Positions 6,966 through 11,942 of a stretch of DNA of 11,942 bases are shown here, one piece after another (within the stretch, counting starts at the first letter, position 1; the number at the start of each line of letters is the position of its first letter). Location of the stretch: positions 1 to 11,942 of the forward strand of contig DASWHW010000223.1 in NCBI GenBank assembly GCA_036397975.1, given 5' to 3'. The notes under the pieces are model-generated. The model saw nothing but the letters and a program-made list of their open reading frames with translations. It made no database searches and had not been told where the DNA came from. Origin of the DNA: SZUA-287 sp036397975. GTDB taxonomy: Bacteria > Bacteroidota > Ignavibacteria > UBA10030 > UBA6906. The position numbers and the translations under genes are program-made.

Positions 6966-7768
6966 AACTCACCTTAACTCGTCCCCTGGTGTTCTTTGAT
7001 CTGGAAACGACCGGCACGAATTTCACCCGCGATAGGATTGTGCAAATTGCCGTGTTGAAACTCTTTCCGGACATGACGAAAGAAGTGAAGTGCAAGCTCG
7101 TGAATCCGGGGATGCCGATACCTGCCGGCTCCACGGCGATACATGGTATTTCGGATGAAGCAGTGGCCAATGAGCCGGCGTTCCTCCAATATGCAAAGGG
7201 GATTTTTGATTTCTTCGCAGGATCCGACATCGCCGGATTTAACTCGAATTATTTTGACCTTCCGATGCTCGCCGAAGAGTTCGCGCGGTGCGGGTTGAAA
7301 TTCCCCGAACCGGAAAGCAAGCTGATCGATGTACAGACCATTTTCCACAAGAAGGAAGAGCGGACGCTAAGCGCTGCATACAAGTTCTACTGCGACAAAG
7401 AGTTGACGAATGCCCATGACGCACAATCAGACGCCGAAGCAACGCTCGAAGTCTTCGCAAGCCAATTGGAGCGCTACGACGATCTCGGCTCCACGGTGGA
7501 CGAGCTGCATGAGTTCTGCAAGAGGGCAGACACGGTTGACTTCCCCCGACGCGTTGCCCGCGACGACGATGGAGAGATCGTCTTCAACTTTGGACGTCAT
7601 AAAGGAGTGCGCGTGAAAGAAAACCTCGACTATGCCCGCTGGATGGTGGACGCGGATTTTCCTGAGAGTACGAAGACGTTTTTGAGGGAGATTATTGGGG
7701 AGTATCGCGTGAAGGAAAAAGAGGAAAGTCAAGGGCATTGTGCGCCCAATCGTTCAGCGCAGGACTAA
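6962..7768 (+). CDS. DEDDh 3'-5' exonuclease with ExoX-like C-terminal module
   Basis: A 268-residue DnaQ/RNase T-superfamily exonuclease. The metal-binding DEDDh residues are complete: FFDLETTG (Asp13, Glu15), the AGFNSNYFDLPML segment (Asp99), and HDAQSDAEATLEV (His152, Asp157). Residues 1-170 form the nuclease domain. A linker follows, then residues about 206-245 (FNFGRHKGVRV...YARWMVDADFPEST), which resemble the small C-terminal module found in exodeoxyribonuclease X-like proteins. The likely role is trimming of 3' ends of DNA, in repair or processing; RNA cannot be excluded. ATG 6962 is fixed by the ATGA overlap with the aldolase gene, with a purine-rich AAAGG about seven bases upstream. 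The last 15 bases overlap, on the other strand, the end of a decayed gene remnant. The C-terminal 20 residues are charged and probably disordered. Confidence 0.9.
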   Translation: MKLTLTRPLVFFDLETTGTNFTRDRIVQIAVLKLFPDMTKEVKCKLVNPGMPIPAGSTAIHGISDEAVANEPAFLQYAKGIFDFFAGSDIAGFNSNYFDLPMLAEEFARCGLKFPEPESKLIDVQTIFHKKEERTLSAAYKFYCDKELTNAHDAQSDAEATLEVFASQLERYDDLGSTVDELHEFCKRADTVDFPRRVARDDDGEIVFNFGRHKGVRVKENLDYARWMVDADFPESTKTFLREIIGEYRVKEKEESQGHCAPNRSAQD

Positions 7769-7902
7769 TTCAAAGTCGACGGTGACCTCGCCGTTTGGAG
7801 GAACGGTAACCTTGTTTTCGTTACGGCAACGCTTTCATGCCACATTTTTAGTCGGTAGGTTCCCGGAGGGACTTTGTTACAGGAGCGGATGTGGAATTGT
7901 GG
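7754..7902 (-). pseudogene. Frameshifted remnant of a carboxypeptidase-regulatory-like domain
   Basis: On the minus strand one frame reads PQFHI...VPPGTYRLKMWHESV (about 7902-7828). A second frame then continues ENKVTVPPNGEVTVDFELVLR to a TGA at 7754. Joined, they give the end of a carboxypeptidase-regulatory-like beta-sandwich, as found in secreted Bacteroidota-type and cupredoxin-associated proteins (pattern G.F.I..VPPGTY.L..WHE......VTV..G....VDFEL). A single-base indel near 7822-7826 separates the two parts. The first frame is also in phase with, and follows, the TAG of the 606-residue gene, but no start codon or ribosome-binding site is convincing. Upstream sequence that should encode the rest of the domain is missing. 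I read this as the eroded 3' end of a lost gene; a sequencing error cannot explain the missing front. Confidence 0.6.
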
Positions 7903-7947
7903 AGAGAATGCCAAGGTCAGGCGTTGGATTAGCCCAACCAACTCCCG

Positions 7948-9768
7948 CTATGACCGGGCTGCCGGTATCATCAGCTCCAGCAGTTCCTGCTCCAACTGCA
8001 GCAGTTCTTCGTGCATTCGCTTGCGGTAGAGTTCTGCCTCCTCGGAAAGTTTCGGAACTATAGACTTGTAATAGGCAATCCCTTCGAGCATGTTCGACTT
8101 AAACTCGCTAAAGTATTTCTGCTCCTTCGCGGTGAACGAATCAAGTTTCTTATTGATTTCATTCTTAAGGTAGTCCGCATACAACCGTACCTCGTTGATG
8201 AACACGTTCGGACGATCAAGACTTGAGAGCAGTTGTGTCCGGCCGTAAATGTGTCCCACCATTTCTTCCAGCGAACATATCTTTGAGAAGAACGCAAGGT
8301 TCGGTCCGGGGCACACTGCAACTGCGGGAGATAGCTCTTTTTCGTGCGGAGGACAGGTAATTGATGCCGTCGCTGCGAGGTCCTCGCACAGGCAAGCCTT
8401 GAGTGTCACAGCGTCGATCTTTTCTTTCAATTCTACAGGCGCAAGGTTCAGACTCTCGAGCTGTTTGATTTTCAGCGTCTGGTACTGCCGTGATGCTGTG
8501 CAGATGGGCCGCTCGGTGAACTCAGTATTAGAAACAAGGTACTTCTTTGTGCACGGGCTTCCCGGTTTCCCGGCTTCAACGCGACGTCGTATCCGATGTT
8601 CACTTGCGCTTCCCCTGAGGTTGTTAAACGGGATTCCGAGAGGTGATGAATCGCTGAGATAGAAATCGTGTTGCTGCGCATTAGCGAGCCTCTGTCTTGT
8701 CTCATCGTCGAGGTTCGTGGCTTCCGGAACGAGCAGGAACGGCGACCCCCAGCCAGTCCCATCAACATGAAAGTACCTCCGGAGAAAACCGTCTTCGCTG
8801 GCTGTGCCAATTCCTCCCTGCACTGTGATCAAGACAGGAAATGGCGTTTGCGGTGAATCCAATCCTCTCTCTCGAAGCGCGCCGCAGTATAGACCATATA
8901 GTTCGGTAACAAGATCCTGTTTCTTTGATTTAAACTCTTCAAGGATTGGGCCGAGCAGGAGGCCATCGGTGGCAAATGCATGTCCGCCGCAGTTCAGGCC
9001 CGACTCGATGCGGTACTCCGAAATCCATATTCCTTTCTTTGCCAGAAACTTTCCCTGGATGAACGCGGAACGATAATCGCTGACCTTGAGAACTATTCTC
9101 TTCTGGAGTTTTCCCTGTTTGTCCGGGTAAAATTCTCTCCACTCCCCCAGGTAACCGTACAGTCGTGGATTCAATCCTGCCGAAAGTACGACCGAAGAAT
9201 TGAGATTGCTCTTGGCGAAACCGCGGAGAGCAGCCAACGCGTCCGAGTACTCCCCATGCAGCTCAATCCCCTCCGGCCCGAAGTTTGACTTGTTCAGTTT
9301 GGTCATGATGTTCACATCAATGGCGCCGGCAACAATTCTTGTCCGGAGCTTCTCCTGAATCCTTACCATGGATCCCTGGTCTCTTGTGTGCGCCATAACG
9401 CTATACAACGCTTTCAAGGGAGAACGATCCGGCAACATTTCGAAGTACTTGACGATATCACTGCCGACCTCAAACATCGATGCCTTCAGTTTTTCCATCT
9501 GAGATTGAACAATCCGTTGGACGAGATTCAGATACTCGGTGATTCTCCGTGCGCGATAGTCATCATCTTTGGCTGGGATGGGAGTAAACGGCTCCCCGTG
9601 CATTGCACAGTAATGCTTTCGCATCTGTTCGATCAGGATATCATCCACAAGGGAGATGACCGATGAAATCCCGTACCGTGCAACGCGAATTGGCGTATCA
9701 ATGGAGAATGCCAGCCCCAGGACTGGAATGTGAAATGAATGGACTCTTGAGTCCTGTGTTGGGTTCAT
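7948..9768 (-). CDS. Uncharacterised 606-residue protein with nitronate monooxygenase/PfaD-like FMN TIM-barrel features, Cys-rich region and coiled coil
   Basis: I do not recognise a named family. Residues about 14-385 look like an alpha/beta barrel: IPVLGLAFSIDTPIRVARYG (14-33) resembles the opening of nitronate monooxygenases, SGLNCGGHAFATDG (256-269) resembles their GxEAGGH phosphate/active-site loop, TVQGGIGTASEDGF (315-328) resembles the AGGI FMN-phosphate loop, and DGTGWGSPFLLVPEA (336-350) resembles the GTxFL strand. Residues 400-500 hold seven cysteines (406, 423, 459, 461, 472, 486, 498), which could bind a metal or Fe-S cluster. Residues about 520-600 are charged and leucine-rich, likely a coiled coil. 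No signal peptide, so probably cytoplasmic. ATG 9768 is supported by a promoter 45 bp upstream; the ribosome-binding site is weak. Neighbours give no functional clue. FMN oxidoreductase is an inference from motif pattern only. Confidence 0.8.
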   Translation of the reverse strand: MNPTQDSRVHSFHIPVLGLAFSIDTPIRVARYGISSVISLVDDILIEQMRKHYCAMHGEPFTPIPAKDDDYRARRITEYLNLVQRIVQSQMEKLKASMFEVGSDIVKYFEMLPDRSPLKALYSVMAHTRDQGSMVRIQEKLRTRIVAGAIDVNIMTKLNKSNFGPEGIELHGEYSDALAALRGFAKSNLNSSVVLSAGLNPRLYGYLGEWREFYPDKQGKLQKRIVLKVSDYRSAFIQGKFLAKKGIWISEYRIESGLNCGGHAFATDGLLLGPILEEFKSKKQDLVTELYGLYCGALRERGLDSPQTPFPVLITVQGGIGTASEDGFLRRYFHVDGTGWGSPFLLVPEATNLDDETRQRLANAQQHDFYLSDSSPLGIPFNNLRGSASEHRIRRRVEAGKPGSPCTKKYLVSNTEFTERPICTASRQYQTLKIKQLESLNLAPVELKEKIDAVTLKACLCEDLAATASITCPPHEKELSPAVAVCPGPNLAFFSKICSLEEMVGHIYGRTQLLSSLDRPNVFINEVRLYADYLKNEINKKLDSFTAKEQKYFSEFKSNMLEGIAYYKSIVPKLSEEAELYRKRMHEELLQLEQELLELMIPAARS

Positions 9769-9812
9769 GTCTTCAAACCGAAAATATCGCTATTGGTACG
9801 GAGATGTGTGCA

Positions 9813-9841
9813 ACGTTATGGAGGGGTGATAGAAAAGTCAA
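9813..9841 (-). promoter_or_regulatory. Promoter of the 606-residue protein gene
   Basis: On the minus strand TTGACT (9841-9836) is followed after 17 bases by TAACGT (9818-9813), reading on as TAACGTTG. Spacing is identical to the promoters proposed for murA, the BtuF-like gene and the aldolase. Predicted transcription start near 9806, about 38 bases before the ATG. Confidence 0.55.
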
Positions 9842-10079
9842 TGGTAATTAGGAATGAATGCATTTCTGATTCGGGAGGGTGAATTGCAAAACGAAAAAAT
9901 TGAGAGTAAGGCCAATTAGGATTGCGAACTTGGGCGTAAGATCGCGCATGCCCGCCGGGGGATTGGAGGATCCATTGCCGAACATGATGCATCCACGCGT
10001 CGATGAGGCGGATATTGGGGGGAAATCCCCCCCCCGTCACGACATCCGCGTAAAACTATAATACTCAGATGCTCAGTAC
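9842..10079 (-). other. Gene-free stretch between the 606-residue gene and the RRM gene
   Basis: No convincing gene is seen here. One minus-strand mini-frame (9949-9848, 33 codons) has an ATG and would encode a single hydrophobic helix with the core FAILIGLTLNFFVLQF, but it lacks a ribosome-binding site and any known relative. Frames of about 60-74 codons are open on both strands, without gene-like features. The notable structure is the G6/C9 hairpin at 10008-10049, described separately. Near 10076-10086 GTAC-CTA-GTAC forms a short inverted repeat overlapping the RRM stop codon. Confidence 0.4.
10008..10049. repeat. Two-tier inverted repeat with G6/C9 core
   Basis: GCGGAT (10008-10013) pairs with ATCCGC (10044-10049). 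Inside it GGGGGG (10017-10022) faces a run of nine C (10027-10035) across the four-base loop AAAT. In an RRM-gene transcript it would lie about 30 bases after the stop codon and form a very stable hairpin. No T-tract follows on either strand, so it is not a classical intrinsic terminator. It may act as a pause or 3'-end-protecting structure. The C9 run is also a place where sequencing or replication slippage is likely. Confidence 0.55.
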
Positions 10080-10427
10080 CTAGTACGAACGTCTGCCGCC
10101 ACCGTACCCACCGCCACCACCTCCGCCGCTTCTGCGTCCGCCGCCTCCGTATCCGCCACCGCCACCACGGCGATCTTGACCTTCCGACTTTGGCCGTGCT
10201 TCATTCACCATGAGAGTCTGTCCGAGAAGTTCCTTGCCGTTCAGAGCCTCAATAGCAGCCTCGCCCTCGGACTTTTTTGACATCTCCACAAAGCCAAACC
10301 CTCTTGACTCGTGGCTGAACTTATCCTTGATGATGTTGATGGACATGATCTTGCCAAACGGTTCGAACAGCGGTCGCACGTCGTCTTCCGTTGCCTGGCG
10401 GGGCAAGTTTCCAACGTAAATATTCAT
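10080..10427 (-). CDS. Glycine-rich RNA-binding protein, single RRM domain
   Basis: A 115-residue bacterial RRM protein of the type common in cyanobacteria and Bacteroidota, thought to bind single-stranded RNA, often in cold or stress adaptation. The RRM spans residues 1-80, with RNP2 IYVGNL (3-8) and RNP1 RGFGFVEM (42-49); the last RNP1 position is Met rather than the usual aromatic. Residues 87-115 are a low-complexity Gly/Arg/Tyr tail, a type that tends to support RNA binding and self-association. ATG 10427 is certain: it begins exactly at the RRM and is preceded by a strong Shine-Dalgarno (AAGGAGA, five to six bases away), the clearest one in the window. The frame is open further upstream but that is leader. 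The 142-base gap to the beta-lactamase stop probably holds its own promoter, which I could not pinpoint. Confidence 0.94.
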   Translation of the reverse strand: MNIYVGNLPRQATEDDVRPLFEPFGKIMSINIIKDKFSHESRGFGFVEMSKKSEGEAAIEALNGKELLGQTLMVNEARPKSEGQDRRGGGGGYGGGGRRSGGGGGGGYGGGRRSY

Positions 10428-10440
10428 AGGTTCTCCTTTC
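10422..10440 (-). promoter_or_regulatory. Strong ribosome-binding site of the RRM gene
   Basis: GAAAGGAGAACCT directly precedes the ATG at 10427 on the minus strand. This is the only near-consensus Shine-Dalgarno sequence in the window apart from the AGGAG before the membrane peptidase, and it decides the start of the RRM protein against the longer open frame. Confidence 0.8.
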
Positions 10441-10569
10441 AAGAGAATCATGTGATGAGGATTGTGGCAGCATTCTTCTGGTGCAACTATCGGATGAAGC
10501 CGGAGTGCGCCCCGAGGATAATCAACCAAGCTGGTAATGAAGGGTACGAAGAAAAAATGCAAAAAGTAA

Positions 10570-11385
10570 CTATTTTTTCCCCACAGGTAACGGAATAGCC
10601 TGCAAATTGTTCAGAATGGTTCTTGTGATGCTCTTTCTATTCCTTGCAAAGGCTTCATCCGGCCTTGGGCTTTGTATACACGTGGCAAAAAAATACACGT
10701 TGCTCTTTGTCGTTACATATCCTACATACCAACCGACGTTTTCGCCCTCCTGTTTTCCCCAACCTGTCTTTGTGCGGAAAGTGTATTCAGGATGCTCTTC
10801 TTCTATCATTATTCTCTTTACGATTTCGATGGAACGCCTTGAAAACGGAAGCTCGTTGTTGTACAACCGCCTCAGGAAGTCAATTTGCTCTTCGGGAGTC
10901 ACACGAAGTCCACCATCAAGCCAGAACCTATCGAGCCCGCCGGAAGTATCTGCATTGCCGTATCCTGCCTTGCTGAGCAACCGGTACATTCTCTCGGGCC
11001 CGACCCTTCGTGCAAGCTCCTGGTAATACGGGACAGTGGAGTTCTTATAAGCGGTTTTCAGATCCTGGTCGGCATTCCACGCCTTAATACTACGTTCAAC
11101 GCCATCCCATTTGATAACGAAATTCTCATCTTCAATAACACCCGTTTCCAGTCCGATCAGTGAATTGCAGATCTTGAATGTTGAAGCAGGTGTAAACGGC
11201 TGCTTGAACTGGTCCGGATTGGTGAGAACGTATGACCCGTTTTTCAAGTCGTATAATGAAAACGATCCCGGGACACCGGCATCCTCGAAGAGTTTATTGA
11301 AGTCCTCCCGTATCTGCATGGTCTGCGGTTGTGCCGTTGTAACAAAAAACAGGGCAATCGCGAAGGAGTGGTAGAGATGTTGCAC
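10570..11385 (-). CDS. Class D (OXA-type) beta-lactamase
   Basis: A 271-residue periplasmic serine beta-lactamase that hydrolyses beta-lactam rings. All class D motifs are present near their standard spacing: PASTFK with nucleophile Ser68 and carbamylatable Lys71, STV (116-118, the SxV motif), YGN (142-144), FWLDGGL with Trp155 (the tryptophan that shields the carbamate), EEQIDFLRRL, and KTGWG (206-210). Residues 1-18 form a signal peptide ending TTA. The start is taken as GTG 11385; no ATG exists in frame upstream, and the short n-region has histidines but no Lys/Arg. A non-standard start further upstream (CTG 11397 or beyond) would add KR residues only if it lies before 11400. It follows the ankyrin gene by 57 bp in the same frame, so co-transcription is likely. 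Substrate range cannot be read from sequence. Confidence 0.93.
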   Translation of the reverse strand: MQHLYHSFAIALFFVTTAQPQTMQIREDFNKLFEDAGVPGSFSLYDLKNGSYVLTNPDQFKQPFTPASTFKICNSLIGLETGVIEDENFVIKWDGVERSIKAWNADQDLKTAYKNSTVPYYQELARRVGPERMYRLLSKAGYGNADTSGGLDRFWLDGGLRVTPEEQIDFLRRLYNNELPFSRRSIEIVKRIMIEEEHPEYTFRTKTGWGKQEGENVGWYVGYVTTKSNVYFFATCIQSPRPDEAFARNRKSITRTILNNLQAIPLPVGKK

Positions 11386-11442
11386 CTGGGTCCCCAGAAA
11401 TCGTTTTGTCGGATGAATTAGTGTGTCGTCTTCTGAGAAAAA

Positions 11443-11942
11443 CTAAACGCGTGCTGCCGTCACTATTGGACTCCCATCAATAACGCTCAACTCCGAGGCT
11501 GAACCATTGCGGACATCAAAACGTAATCGAACGGCCGGCGCCCCTGTTGGATAAAATTCGTGGTTGCCGAGATAGAATATGGCACGATTCGTTCCCGACG
11601 GTAATCGTTTGATTCCCAAAAATCCGTTCTTGTCGAGATTGATGATCAGTCTATCGGATGGACCAACGCCGAAAGAATACTCACCGACGTAGATTTGCTT
11701 TTCGTCTTGCGTAAGAGGCTCGGAACTCTGAGTCAGGTTTGCATCACCAAGCGTTTCCAGATAATCGAGTACTGCACTGCTTTCTGGGCCGCCAACCCGG
11801 GCGTGATGATGCAGTGTTAGTCCGTGCGGGCCTTTGATCCGCTGGATACCCGGTGATGCATTGACGTACGCTTTAACAACTTCGAGTTGACCAAACATCG
11901 CAAAAGTAAACAGATCAGGACGTGCACCGTTCGCAATAAGAA
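11443..11942 (-). CDS. Ankyrin-repeat protein with DUF3471-like C-terminal domain, 5' end off window
   Basis: Only the last 165 residues lie in the window; the frame is open at the right edge, so the ATG at 11898 is internal. The visible N-terminal part reads LIANGARPDLFTFAMFGQLEVVKAY, an ankyrin-repeat signature (ANGA..D.F..A..G..EVVK), followed by PHGLTLHHHARVGG, a further repeat-like unit. From about 11730 a different module follows: YVGEYSFG, a beta-rich segment, HEFYPTGAPAVRLRFDV and a final short strand. This resembles the small beta domain (DUF3471 and relatives) found at the C-terminus of many serine hydrolases and secreted proteins. Such proteins are often periplasmic, but the N-terminus cannot be seen. 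Function is unknown; the beta-lactamase gene follows 57 bp downstream on the same strand. Confidence 0.75.
   Translation of the reverse strand, partial: LIANGARPDLFTFAMFGQLEVVKAYVNASPGIQRIKGPHGLTLHHHARVGGPESSAVLDYLETLGDANLTQSSEPLTQDEKQIYVGEYSFGVGPSDRLIINLDKNGFLGIKRLPSGTNRAIFYLGNHEFYPTGAPAVRLRFDVRNGSASELSVIDGSPIVTAARV

Noticed and set aside
7790..7816. Short stems such as CCGTT...AACGG as a terminator for the exonuclease operon
   Set aside because: Stem of five pairs, no T-tract, and it lies inside the gene remnant.
9816..10040. 74-codon minus-strand frame
   Set aside because: It begins in the G/C homopolymer hairpin, has no ribosome-binding site and runs through the promoter of the 606-residue gene.
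1..11942. CRISPR arrays, tRNA or rRNA genes, insertion sequences, phage genes
   Set aside because: No regularly spaced repeats, cloverleaf, conserved rRNA stretch or transposase/integrase motif was seen on either strand.

Overview
The window is a gene-dense piece of bacterial chromosome, roughly 50% G+C by eye. Signs of a Gram-negative member of the Bacteroidota/Chlorobiota/Ignavibacteriota (FCB) group are a peptidoglycan lipoprotein, periplasmic signal peptides, a 115-residue glycine-tailed RRM protein, several genes without a Shine-Dalgarno sequence, and promoters of the form TTG-N20-TA(N)nT. The phylum is inferred from overall impression, not from a search. No rRNA, tRNA, CRISPR, insertion sequence or phage gene was seen.

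Layout. (1) Positions 1-3256, minus strand: murA followed 8 bp later by a GTG-started gene that runs off the left edge. That gene encodes a multi-pass membrane protein with an HExxH metallopeptidase domain. (2) 3257-3395: divergent promoter region. (3) 3396-4971, plus strand: a BtuF-like periplasmic binding protein and a deoxynucleoside kinase, 4 bp apart. (4) 4960-6058, minus strand: a YbaK-type aminoacyl-tRNA deacylase followed by a lipoprotein of the PGRP/amidase_2 fold. The amidase overlaps the kinase tail to tail by 12 bp. (5) 6059-6167: second divergent region, with a good promoter for the next operon. (6) 6168-7768, plus strand: an HpcH/HpaI aldolase and a DEDDh exonuclease with an ExoX-type C-terminal module, joined by an ATGA overlap. 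(7) 7754-7902, minus strand: a frameshifted remnant of a carboxypeptidase-regulatory-like domain. (8) 7948-9768, minus strand: an unassigned 606-residue protein whose central region resembles nitronate monooxygenase-type FMN TIM barrels, followed by a cysteine-rich stretch and a coiled coil. (9) 9842-10079: gene-free stretch with a G6/C9 hairpin. (10) 10080-11942, minus strand: a glycine-rich RRM protein, a class D beta-lactamase, and the 3' end of an ankyrin-repeat gene that enters from the right edge.

The window is mostly housekeeping. Cell-envelope work is the main recurring theme: MurA makes a peptidoglycan precursor, the lipoprotein probably cuts or binds peptidoglycan, the OXA-type enzyme hydrolyses beta-lactams, and the membrane metallopeptidase is co-transcribed with murA. 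No multi-gene defence or mobile system is visible. The least explained items are the 606-residue flavin-barrel-like protein and the murA-linked metallopeptidase.
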